NCBI GenBank assembly: GCA_033064195.1
Contig: JARBJD010000097.1
Location: 169,203-233,202 of the forward strand
Direction: 5' to 3'
Source of the DNA: Blattamonas nauphoetae
Taxonomy: Eukaryota > Preaxostyla > Oxymonadida
Length of the DNA: 64,000 nucleotides
Part shown: in pieces, positions 54,543 through 63,880 of the stretch
How positions within the stretch are numbered: the stretch's first letter is position 1
Layout: the number at the start of each line of letters is the position of its first letter
Notes under the pieces: generated by a model
What the model saw: only the letters and a program-made list of their open reading frames with translations
What the model was told of the DNA's origin: nothing
Databases searched by the model: none
Position numbers and translations under genes: made by a program

Positions 54543-56623
54543 CCACAAATCACTGAAATCCAACATGATAACCATTTCGAAAAATTCTGAAAAAAATTCT
54601 AAAATCTCGGGGACACTGTAGGTCATCGATCAAGGCAATCCTGATGAAAATCGGTTGGGAATTCGTCGAACTGTGTACCGAACTTAGGTCGAAAAAGTGA
54701 CGAAAAAGTCGATGTTCAGATTTCGCCACTATGAACACCTTTATGTCTCAAATTGTGTTCAAACACGTTCTAAAATTACGAAATTGATGTTGATAGGTGA
54801 AATTTTAGGAAAAAAGCACTTTTGAAAAAAAAGTTTGATCCGACCCCACAACATATTTTGAAAATGACAAAATTTTTAAGGAGGAGAAAGTGACGTCTCG
54901 CTCTTCTCCAACACGTCACTTTTCGCCCTCTGATGGTCTCAAAACGTGTCAAATCGGTAGTGGACAGGTATTCGCGTCATTCGGTTCTGACGATCCTCGA
55001 CACACGATCGTTTTCACAATTTTTTGTCAATTTTCATTTCTCATTGATTTCACGTCAACCACTTCACAATCGCACTCAAGCGACGCTTTTTTGAGAATTC
55101 TGGTTGTACATCACCTATAGTTCGCTCTGGAGGGTCGGTTTTTCGATCACACTTGTGACGACACATTTGCACCAACATTTTGACACTATGGATTTTTTGA
55201 TCCGATTTTCACTGCAAATCCTTCTTTCTCACGGTATGAGTAAGGTGTGCTCGAATTTTGAGGAGATTTTGTCGGATAGTTCTCTCATAAAGTCACTTTT
55301 TCATGTTTTCACTTCTCAACTTTTGACCGTTTTTGTCACTTCAAAACCGACTGTAGTCCCTTTCATTTCATCACTTTCTCTCCCCATTTCACATTTGATC
55401 TGTTCACCATTCCTCTTCATTTTGCTCATATCACTTCCATTTTGTGGGCTGTTCTCACTTCACTAGCACATCATTTTAGTCAACTTTTCATCAACTTTTT
55501 CACAAAAACAGAGTAAAAGAAAGCGAAACAAGCATGAATGAAACGGGCAAGTCTGAAACTGAGAGTGAAAATGACGATCGTGAAAACGGTGTGAAATGTG
55601 ACACTAATAGTGAAAATTAGGTCTGTGTTCCGGTTTTTCTCTCTTAAAAACAACAAAAATGATTCAAAAATGTTCGTGAAATGTTGGATTTTCCGGAAAA
55701 ATACCGAGATATGAAGTGAGCCGTTGAATGGCGGATCTCTGCAAAAGTCCGGAAAACTCAGTAAACGAGAATTAGTGTGAACTTACAGAGAAAAAGTTTC
55801 AGAGAAAGAAACATGAATGAAGTGGTTAAAAAGGATAATCAATGAGAAAATGAAGACAGAAGTGAGGCCAAAAATGAAAACATAACGAGTGAGAATGAGG
55901 TTACAATTCAATCAAAAACAGAGAAAACAAGTCTAAAACAAGAAGAAAATGAGAGTGAAATGATGAAGAATACATAAATGTGCAAAGATCTGCACCCGGT
56001 TGTGAATCGCTCAATAACTCTGCAAAAGTCCGAAATCTTCAAAAAAACGAAGCATACCACGATGATCCTGAGCACCAGAAGAATCAGAAACGCGACAAAT
56101 CAGAACGAAACAAGCACTCTTGAGAATTGAGTGATCGAACCCATTGATCCTCGCTTCTGATGAAAAATCCAAAACTGAGAAATCAATGAAAGAATTTTCA
56201 TTTTTGAATAATTTAATATGTATTAAATGAATCCAACTGAAATGTACAAGGAAAGACGTCGAGTATGTTCAGAACAAGCATTTATTGAATCAATGAGAGA
56301 AGAGAACTGTACGCTAGTAGTATAGAAGAAGAATATCGATACCGACCTAGATCCCATTTAGTACGGAATAGATAGTCATTCATGTTGAACAGTGATTCTC
56401 AATTCCGATTGAACCAACGATTATTTTTAAAGTACAATCAGCGATGATCCCAATATGACAGATAATACTTTTTCCAGCATTTCGGTGTATCCTTTTTTCA
56501 TGTCTAAATTCGATTATTTAGTCAAAAAAGAGACCTCATTTGCAAGCTTAAATCTAAAGGGTTTTTTCATCATTGGAGAAAACATTCGTTTAATTTTGAA
56601 TAAATTCAAAAATACACGAAGCA
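54543..56623. other. 2-kb AT-rich stretch, mostly without genes
   Basis: No frame with a recognisable product. 55534-55620 and 55811-55977 hold short Ser/Glu/Asn-rich frames (SETESENDDREN, SENEV, EENESEM) that look like scraps of an acidic disordered protein. 56250-56310 holds a scrap of the repeat module seen in the 53892 gene. Likely decayed virus-like sequence. Confidence 0.4.
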
Positions 56624-57034
56624 TTAGTACTCCAACAAGAGATCAACAAGAAATTCGTAATACTCTTTGATTATTTTTCCATTGATTGTTTCGGTTGTTT
56701 CCATCTCTATTGATTCGCCAGAACTGTCTTTGAACCAGATCTTCACAATTGATTGTCGTGTAGTTAATTCCCATTTCTTTCGCTTCGCAATCTGTTCGTT
56801 GCAGAAAGCAACATACGAATCATTGAATGCATCTGTCTGAATCCAATCAGCATGGATTGTGAAATTTTGAGGAATATCTTTTGAGATGATTGTCGAAACA
56901 TCATCACTTTCTTCCTTCACATGAATGAGTTTGCAGTCAAGGAAGTGAACATATTTTTGATTTCGAGAATTGGTAAAATCATGGGGAAGTTGAGCACTGT
57001 TAGAATTCTGAATTGAGAAATATCGTTTAACCAT
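56624..57034 (-). CDS. virus-like region protein, unknown
   Basis: 136 residues from MVKRYFSIQNSNS. This start is preferred over the in-frame Met at 57073 because the T/A motif (TATTTTATTTTTGTTTAAAA) lies just before it. Segments: KYVHFLDCKLIHVKEES, FTIHADWIQTDAFNDSYVAF, LTTRQSIVKIWFKDSSGE, ending YYEFLVDLLLEY. Mixed alpha/beta by appearance; no family recognised. Lies immediately downstream of a capsid-like fragment. Confidence 0.45.
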   Translation of the reverse strand: MVKRYFSIQNSNSAQLPHDFTNSRNQKYVHFLDCKLIHVKEESDDVSTIISKDIPQNFTIHADWIQTDAFNDSYVAFCNEQIAKRKKWELTTRQSIVKIWFKDSSGESIEMETTETINGKIIKEYYEFLVDLLLEY

Positions 57035-57072
57035 TGTTGTTTTAAACAAAAATAAAATATCATATTTATGCA

Positions 57073-57345
57073 TTAATATCCTCTCTTCACCTCTTCGTAT
57101 GCTTCTTGGAGACGTCGATCAATGACATATCGCACTCGTGGTTGTCCATTTTCAATCCAGAACAACCAGTATGATGCTTGATGTAATGCTAAAATTGGTG
57201 GAGGAGGACCTTCTGGAGTCGATGTGAAATAGGGATCCAGAGTGCCTTGTTTGATTGGTGATCCTCGGAAGACAATATTCACTGATTCATCTGTCGAAAT
57301 TCCTTCTTCTCCACCAGCGATTTCACTTCGATCCGTTGGAACCAT
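57073..57345 (-). pseudogene. detached capsid-like C-terminal fragment
   Basis: About 90 residues resembling the C-terminal end of the protein encoded near 60649-61446: a GTLDPYF block against GVIDTYY, PPPPILA against PPAPILA, then SYWLFWIENGQPRVRY against TWWVLRFSNDIPIVEY. It lacks the start-proximal motif of the whole genes and lies next to the foldback element, so it is a severed piece of a virus-like gene. Old and broken. Confidence 0.5.
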
Positions 57346-57404
57346 GAATGTGAATGAAGTTGCGTCCGTTACTGATCCAAATCTTTTGTACTCAACTCCG
57401 GGTA

Positions 57405-57540
57405 CCTCAATTTCTAGGGGAAAAACTCGATCTCAGGGGAGTATCTCAATCTCAGGGGAGAATCTCAATCACAGGGGAAAATCTCGAACACAGGGGAAAG
57501 TCTCAATCACAGGGGAAAATCTCGGGCCACAGGGGAAGAA
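57405..57540 (+). repeat. minisatellite in left arm
   Basis: Seven or so degenerate ~18-bp units of the type AATCTCAATCACAGGGGA. Mirrored in the right arm at 58706-58840. Confidence 0.75.
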
Positions 57541-57580
57541 TGTCATATAACATAAGGATTGAAGAAAATTGAAATTTTGA

Positions 57581-57653
57581 TCATTAGTGGTTTAGTGGTA
57601 AGTATATTGGACTTTGAGACCGCGGACCCGGGTTCGATTCCTGTCAACGACTT
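57581..57653 (+). tRNA. tRNA-like Pol III unit (Gln-UUG-like anticodon loop), left arm
   Basis: Contains an A box (TGGTTTAGTGG) that fits the consensus, a perfect B box (GGTTCGATTCC) and a T8 terminator right after the 3' end. The anticodon loop CTTTGAG would give UUG (Gln). The T arm pairs fairly well, but the acceptor and anticodon stems pair poorly, so it may be a tRNA-derived Pol III gene and not a working tRNA. Confidence 0.5.
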
Positions 57654-58596
57654 TTTTTTGACTTTTTTGATCTTCCTGTATTTCTCAGATATATGTGACA
57701 TTCTCTTCGTTTAATAACCTTTCAATACTTGAAATGAAACCAAATCAGAATTGAATAGAGATCCACACCCAATACATCTCGACTCCCGTGATCGCTCTCG
57801 CTGTTCTGTTCACACCTTTTCTGAATACTTCGCCAACTGGTTTGTCAAAATTCAATCGTTCACGATCAATAGAAACTCCCTCTTTACACAATCTCAGTTC
57901 TTTTCAATCCATCCGAAGGGATCTGCCTCGTTCTCGAGAAACTGCCGACAAGGACGAAGATTGAGAAGTCGAAAGGAGAAGAAGATGAAAATGACGAAGG
58001 CGAGGAGCAAAGTTTGGAGATGGAGCTGCTGTCGGGAGGAGAGCAGCCGGCATCTGACGATCTTCTTCGCTGGACAGATCCCGCTCGTTTTGAGAAAGAT
58101 CGAGTGAATCAACACGGTTTCCTTTCTTCATCTTGCTCTTTTTCCATCTTCCGGCTTCATTATTTTCTATATTTGACCTCATTCTCTCATATTTTTCCAG
58201 ATCTGATTTCGTGTCTTGTGTACTCGACAGCTGTTGTACTGTATGAAATCCAGACGGAAAATCTTCCATTTCCATAAATTGGTGCGAATTGTCCACATTG
58301 CTTGTTGGTGACTGATCATCCTCATTCTCTTGATTTACTGTTCTGATAAGAGAAACGAACTGAAAGGATGATTGTGAATGATCAAACATCTGTCGATGCT
58401 TTCACATTCTTGATGAAATGAGACAAAAGCCCTCCAAAACGAAAGATCATCCACTCCACCTTTGTCTGCTCCTTTGTGAGCGATCTCTCCGATTTTTCGA
58501 TGATTTGGTTTCATTTCAAGTATTGAAAGGTTATTAAACGAAGAGAATGTCACATATATCTGAGAAATACAGGAAGATCAAAAAAGTCAAAAAAAA

Positions 58597-58669
58597 GTCG
58601 TTGACAGGAATCGAACCCGGGTCCGCGGTCTCAAAGTCCAATATACTTACCACTAAACCACTAATGATC
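58597..58669 (-). tRNA. tRNA-like Pol III unit, right arm (inverted twin)
   Basis: Identical to the unit at 57581-57653, in opposite orientation, including both boxes and the T run. The two units point towards each other across the centre of the foldback element. Confidence 0.5.
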
Positions 58670-58705
58670 AAAATTTCAATTTTCTTCAATCCTTATGTTA
58701 TATGA

Positions 58706-58840
58706 CATTCTTCCCCTGTGGCCCGAGATTTTCCCCTGTGATTGAGACTTTCCCCTGTGTTCGAGATTTTCCCCTGTGATTGAGATTCTCCCCTGAGATT
58801 GAGATACTCCCCTGAGATCGAGTTTTTCCCCTGGAAATTG
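58706..58840 (-). repeat. minisatellite in right arm
   Basis: Inverted copy of the 57405-57540 array, with the unit order kept and only a few differences near the tip. Confidence 0.75.
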
Positions 58841-59215
58841 AGACACCCCTCAACTCCAATATATTCATATCTGTCACTCCGGCTTCCGGTTCTTGGGTCT
58901 TGCCAAATTGAGGTAAGGTTAGATCGTCGGTGTTTTGCGAATTTAGGTTAATGATGAAGGGAAACAAGTTACGAAAATGAGATAGGAGAAACAAGGGACA
59001 GTATTTGAAGTGAAAGCTGTTGTGAGGTCTGAATTTGGTGATGATCGGAGTGAATTATGGGTTCGCAAGCCACAGTTCTCACCAACTATAGCTGAACACC
59101 GATCACTAAATCATTGATTCAATTTGAGAAGTTCTGAACTGCAGTTTTGTGAAGTGGAGAAAAACTGAAATGGAGTTAAATAAATGTATTGTCTGATCGC
59201 ACCCTTTATTCCTTG
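58841..59215. other. spacer with inverted scrap of capsid-gene end
   Basis: About 58865-58905 matches, in inverted orientation, the last ~35 bp of the capsid-like gene ending at 59216 (the part encoding SVTPTSGSWVL). The rest has no gene. Confidence 0.5.
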
Positions 59216-60601
59216 TTACAAGACCCAAGAACCGGAAGTCGGAGTGACAGATGTACGAGGCATGCAAAGGGAGTTTTCGAACTCTTCAGTTGCAGAACAG
59301 CCAATGAAATCACCATTCACCATCATCATTTGATAGAACTCTGGTGATAGAGTTGACATCGGAAAATTGGGAAAGTTGCTTCCTAGCATTTCGAACAGAC
59401 CAATGTATTGAGGATTTCTGAAGACTGTACATTCGTTTGGCCTTTCAGGGAATAAACACATCAGATTCATGAGATTGTTGAGTTTGATGCTGATGTTTGA
59501 TCTTACTCCCATTGCATTTGCTTTTGATTGAAATGATTGTGTATCAATTCTTTCTGCTTTTAGAACGTATAGAGTCTTTGAATATGTATTGAAGAGGGAT
59601 TGTTTGGTTGCATCAGTCATTTGATATCCATAACAGATTGTTGTGACTTTGTCAACCGATGAATTAAGAACGGTGTATGTCTGTTCTGTTGTATAAATCT
59701 CTGCAACTCCGGTTGTGTAGTTGGCTTCCATACGCGAATTATATTGTTGAACTGGACTTCCGATTTGTGTAAACTCTTGTGTCAGTTTGGAAAATTCTCC
59801 ATCACGCATGAGAGAGATTTGACTTTTGTCGATAAGACTCTGCAGTGGGTCAGTGTTATAATGATCGCGAGCATTGTCTAGTGATCTTCGAATGGCAGTT
59901 GCAGTTCGTATTGGACAATACACAAGCGATTCAGTTGTCAAATGAAATCTCAAACGTAAATTACCAAAGATGGAATTTGGATACTGATCAAAGGTACTCA
60001 ATGGAAGTAAATTCACGAACGGAATAACCAAAGGAATTGTCATAGTTATGGTGGTAGATTCTCTTTCGTCGACCGGAACATAATAGAATCCACAGACGCT
60101 TGGATCCATTCTCTGGACATTTTCCCAAAGGCTGTAGCAATGCTTCATGTTGTTTTTCTCTTCTTGTGACTTGAAAGTGTGATACAGAAATGATTCATGG
60201 ATGTGATTATTCTGGAGTGTGTTGTCAATAATGTTTCCTTGACTATCAACCAGTCTCATATCTCGAATTGCATCTGATGATGATTTATATCCGTAGAACA
60301 TTCCGTAAAATCCGACGAACTTAGATATAGCACCAGCTGGACGGATGTATGGAACACTGATTGTTAGATCGATACGTAGATGACTCTTCGAAAACTCAGT
60401 CACATCATGACCGTCATAGGACAATGGAACTTCGATCTCATCTGTAATTCTGCATGGCATCGGAGGATTTGTAGGATGAACTTCCTGAATTGAATACTTA
60501 TGTGGCTCAGAATCCCATTGTTTTGGCAGATATAATTGCACTTCGATTTGCTCAATTAATGTCGATGTTGGTTTGGATTGATTTGCTCTTATACTTCTCA
60601 T
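59216..60601 (-). CDS. capsid-like protein of the virus-like element, looks whole
   Basis: 461 residues, single frame, preceded at 60602-60630 by the T/A motif. Beta-rich with long Ser/Thr/Asn/Tyr stretches and few charged runs, as in jelly-roll capsid proteins. Landmarks: PKQWDSEPHKYSIQEV near the N-terminus, FVGFYGMFYGYKSSS, YSLWENVQRMDPSVCGFYYV, IPLVIPFVNLLPLSTFDQYP, then FGNLRLRFHLTTESLVYCP. The last two have counterparts in the broken neighbour (CLFGDLKLSVFINEDAFVCCP; WENAWTHDESVAGVYIP), so the two are homologous. A double jelly-roll major capsid protein of Polinton-like type is the best guess; this is inference from composition and pairing. Confidence 0.5.
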   Translation of the reverse strand: MRSIRANQSKPTSTLIEQIEVQLYLPKQWDSEPHKYSIQEVHPTNPPMPCRITDEIEVPLSYDGHDVTEFSKSHLRIDLTISVPYIRPAGAISKFVGFYGMFYGYKSSSDAIRDMRLVDSQGNIIDNTLQNNHIHESFLYHTFKSQEEKNNMKHCYSLWENVQRMDPSVCGFYYVPVDERESTTITMTIPLVIPFVNLLPLSTFDQYPNSIFGNLRLRFHLTTESLVYCPIRTATAIRRSLDNARDHYNTDPLQSLIDKSQISLMRDGEFSKLTQEFTQIGSPVQQYNSRMEANYTTGVAEIYTTEQTYTVLNSSVDKVTTICYGYQMTDATKQSLFNTYSKTLYVLKAERIDTQSFQSKANAMGVRSNISIKLNNLMNLMCLFPERPNECTVFRNPQYIGLFEMLGSNFPNFPMSTLSPEFYQMMMVNGDFIGCSATEEFENSLCMPRTSVTPTSGSWVL

Positions 60602-60630
60602 TTATAGAAAAATAAAAAATACATTTCATT
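60602..60630 (-). promoter_or_regulatory. T/A-rich start-proximal motif
   Basis: Minus strand reads TATTTTTTATTTTTCTATAA directly before ATG. Similar blocks precede the ATGs at 57034, 62517, 62837, 63217 and 63852 (minus) and 53892 (plus). A shared promoter or initiator of the element is likely. Confidence 0.6.
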
Positions 60631-60648
60631 ATTTTCTTTTGTTCATTT

Positions 60649-62517
60649 TCATGTGGGAATAATTCCAAGATCTTTGTGTAACGCTTTTAATGTGTGATTT
60701 GGATAGTATTCAACAATAGGAATATCATTGCTGAATCGTAAGACCCACCACGTTGTTGCTGTGGTTGCAAGAATCGGTGCTGGAGGATGAGTAAATGTTG
60801 TCATATCACCACCACTTTGACTTGGATTGTAAACATTGTAGTAAGTGTCGATAACTCCCTGATAAATTGGTTGAGATCTCAAAGTGACAGGAACATTCTG
60901 ACCTTTGGAACTGATTGAATCGTTGCAGTTTGTTGGGCATCCACTTCTCTGAGTTGAAAAGCATAAGAGGAAATCTGAATTGTCATGAATCGGACGCACT
61001 CTTGTCATTGTTTCACCCGGATAATTCAGATCACCTGTGAGTTTTTCTTCAACAAGAGAATCTGTTAATGATCGCTCCAAATCATCTGGAACAGCAAGAT
61101 ACGAATCGAGATTGAGAGTTGATAATGCGAACTCATAGAAGCGAGCTCCAATTGTTGTAGTCGGATTATCTGGATAGTATTTGTCGAGTAGATTTATACG
61201 AAGGTCCTTCTGCATTGGATTATGGAAACAAGTGACTTCATTATCGTAATGACGGAAGAGGAGCATCACATCCTTTGCATTAACAACAACCATTTGTTGG
61301 GTACAATCAATTCCTTGTGCTGTCGGTGTCTTCTGAAATGGATAGAACGATATTTTCTCAGCTGGTATTGTTCCAGGACGATTGGTGTACATCTTCTGAG
61401 ATTCTCTTTCGCTATTTCTTTCATTTTGTATCCAGCACTCATGCAATACACATCATCAACCCGATAATCAGTGATGTTTAGAGAAATGTACTGATCCACA
61501 TATTCTGGTTCAGTAGCTACAACGCCAGCTGAATTAAAGTAAATGTCTTGAGTCACTGTTGGTTGCTGAAATGATTGACCAATCTGAACGAAATTCTTAG
61601 TGCATGAGGTTACGAGATTATTCAGAAAGAAAGGACGATGTTGAATGCAATCCGCAATTGATGTTTTATTGACGGTGCATCTGCTGTTCCAACTATGATT
61701 GATGATAGGGTATTTTGAAAGTGAGTTCAGGATTTACAGGACAACAAACAAATGCATCTTCATTGATGAACACACTCAATTTCAAGTCTCCGAAGAGACA
61801 TCTTGGATAGTCAGTCATTCCAGAGAAAATGAGAAGATCTTCAAGATTGATTGATACACGAATTGGAACGTCAATAGTGTCTTTGAAAACACCAGTTCCA
61901 GACGTTGTTGTGAAGTCTGACAATGGAATATACACACCTGCAACAGATTCATCGTGAGTCCAAGCATTTTCCCATGGTGTATGTGAATGTTTTCGATTCT
62001 CCAATTGACTCTTTGGTTTGATCATGTTGTAAATGTGAGACTCCATCGAGACATCATTGTTTGATGTGCTAGTGATTCTTTGATTGTTGTGAAGAACTGT
62101 GAAGCGACTAAAGATTGATGCCGAATGCTTGAGTCCAACAAAGATGAACATTCTCTCATTCATGTACGATCCAATTTTCCCAGCAATTGTTTTCCAATTC
62201 ATTGAGTTTCCAACGTCGCTGTTATTGTGAACGTAATGAATGAATCATCCATTTGACAAATATCTTGATTACCAGTCAGCGGAATGATTATTTCCTGTCC
62301 TTTGTAGAATCGTGAATTCTCCGATGGTTTCAATTCCTCGATCGAAGTACTGTGTGCTCCATCATTCAGAAGGTAATTTACGTGATGTTCAGACATTAAT
62401 TGCTGTTGGATTTGACCAATGTCGTCTCTGGTGTACTTAATTGATCCAGTACTGTTTCCAGTCAATGTTGATGCTCCATGTCTTTTGGTTTGTCAGATGT
62501 GTTATATGCGAGTTCAT
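60649..62517 (-). pseudogene. second capsid-like gene, broken
   Basis: About 1.9 kb in which several overlapping frames carry one homologue of the whole capsid-like gene, broken at roughly three places. It begins after a T/A motif at 62518-62540. Recognisable parts include FYKGQEIIIPLTGNQDICQ, WENAWTHDESVAGVYIPLSD, LFGDLKLSVFINEDAF, EYVDQYISLNITDYRVDD and a Pro-rich end with PPAPILATTATTWWVLRF. The end also resembles the detached fragment at 57073-57345. A fossil copy; the similarity to its neighbour is low, so they are old paralogues (two capsid types) and not a recent duplicate. Confidence 0.45.
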
Positions 62518-62573
62518 TTTAACAAAAATAAAAAAACAATATTGATTATTTCTTCTGATCTTTTCTTTTGGTT

Positions 62574-62837
62574 TCATTTTTCTTCCAGTCTCAGTATTTC
62601 ATCTCTAAGTTTATTCGCTAGTGGACCATTTCCTTCATCGATTGCTTGCTCGTATTGTGCCATCTTTTCTGCATGGATTTGCTGATCCGATTTCACATCT
62701 GGTATCATCTCAACACCTGTCTGTGCAATCTTGGAAATCACTGGTCCAACAAAGGGAATGAGATTCAGAAATGGAGCTCCAACTCTGAGTATATTTTTGC
62801 CAACTGCTGCTAATTTTGATAACCAACCTGGTGCCAT
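62574..62837 (-). CDS. small hydrophobic structural-like protein
   Basis: 87 residues from MAPGWLSKLAAVGKN, chosen because TATTTTTATTTTCCTAAA directly precedes it; the frame itself opens further upstream. An amphipathic N-terminal helix leads to a hydrophobic stretch (FLNLIPFVGPVISKIAQTGVE), then an acidic coiled tail (AEKMAQYEQAIDEGNG). This layout resembles minor capsid or membrane-active peptides of small DNA viruses. No catalytic motif. Confidence 0.45.
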   Translation of the reverse strand: MAPGWLSKLAAVGKNILRVGAPFLNLIPFVGPVISKIAQTGVEMIPDVKSDQQIHAEKMAQYEQAIDEGNGPLANKLRDEILRLEEK

Positions 62838-62874
62838 TTTAGGAAAATAAAAATATTCGAATACTAGTGAATGT

Positions 62875-63217
62875 TTATCCTTTGAATTGAATTTTGGAAT
62901 TTGTTGATAGTGGCATATCATCATTGGAGTATCGTCCATTTCGTCGAGGTTCGTACTCGATCATCTGTGGTTTTTGTTGACGATTGATTGCCTTATTCTC
63001 TCCACCTGAGGGTTCGTTCGATCTACGAGACTGTTGATAAGAATCCATTATTCCACCTAATCCACTAAGAATTCCTCCTGCTGTTTGTCCGAATTTACTG
63101 TTCGTTTGAGAGAGCAATCCACCACCGACTTGGAAGCAAAAGATGGAGCTAGCGGTTTGATGAATTGAAAGAACTGTTTGCCGATATTTTGAGTTTGTTG
63201 AAACTTCCTGGTGCCAT
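62875..63217 (-). pseudogene. second small structural-like gene, probably broken
   Basis: Starts after a T/A motif with MAPGSFNKLK, which parallels the MAPGWLSKL start of the next gene. A frame at 62875-63117 reads GQTAGGILSGLGGIMDSYQQ and then a Gln/Arg/Asn-rich tail. Likely a paralogue or partner of the small hydrophobic protein, with one or two breaks. Confidence 0.35.
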
Positions 63218-63239
63218 TTATAGAAAAATAAAAATACAA

Positions 63240-63852
63240 TTCATTATTAATTTTATCCTCGGAATCGCTTTTGTCAGAGAGATACCATAATTGAGAATTG
63301 TATTATATGCTTCATTATAGGCAATACTCATGTCTTTTCCACCAACAAGGATCTTGAAAATGGTTCGAAAGATTGGGAGAGAATTAATGCATGAACATTT
63401 TGTTGACAGATCATCAAGTTCAATCACCACATCATTGATCCCAGTGAGTGTCGCAATCAGTGCACATAAATCACTTGGTTCGTGATCAGTTTCTTCGATG
63501 GTTCAATCAGGTTATTCAGTAGTTTCTTTTCACAAGCGAATGCATTCTTGTAGACAAGCAATAGTTGATCTTTGAATGCTGAAATATTAGACGTGTACTC
63601 ACGTAGCGGAATTGACCGGCTCTGAATGGGAGCTGATGGATATGTCTCCAGTGGAGGATCGTAAGCACCATGTTCATTAGTGACCACAGGCTCAGAACAA
63701 ACACGATTCATCTCCACATTTGATCCTCTATTGTCGACGCCAGCTTTGCTCCTATCCTCTATGATGACATTGTTGGTGATTGATGTTGGTACTGAAGAAG
63801 AACTTGTGTGTTTCGTAAATTGACAACTTAGAATTGGTTGCATCACTTTCAT
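63240..63852 (-). pseudogene. virus-like region gene, unknown, probably broken
   Basis: Begins at the ATG at 63852 after TATTTTTTTATTTTTT. The N-terminal ~130 residues are Ser/Pro/Asn-rich (SSSSVPTSITNNVIIEDRS, YDPPLETYPSAPIQSRSIPL) and lead into helices (SAFKDQLLLVYKNAFACEKK). A following frame (NSLPIFRTIFKILVGGKD) appears to belong to the same gene, with about one break. No family recognised. Confidence 0.35.
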
Positions 63853-63880
63853 AAAAAATAAAAAAATATATATTTATGTT

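Larger units (their letters stand above)
57405..58840. mobile_element. foldback-type element with two ~340-bp inverted arms
   Basis: The left arm 57405-57747 and right arm 58502-58840 are near-identical inverted copies around a 755-bp centre. Each arm holds, from the tip inward, a minisatellite of ~18-bp units, a short AT-rich stretch, a tRNA-like Pol III unit and ~90 bp of unique sequence. Long arms made partly of tandem repeats are the mark of foldback transposons. The centre has Lys/Arg- and Ser-rich frames (e.g. 57904-58389, minus strand) but no transposase motif. It sits inside the virus-like region and separates capsid-like fragments. Confidence 0.6.

Noticed and set aside
57420-57540. 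CRISPR array in the short-unit repeats
   Set aside because: Units of ~18 bp follow each other without unique spacers; this is a minisatellite, mirrored in the other arm.
57405-58840. Inverted arms as the terminal repeats of the virus-like element itself
   Set aside because: The arms enclose only 755 bp and no virus-like genes, and capsid-like fragments lie on both outer sides, so an inserted foldback element fits better.
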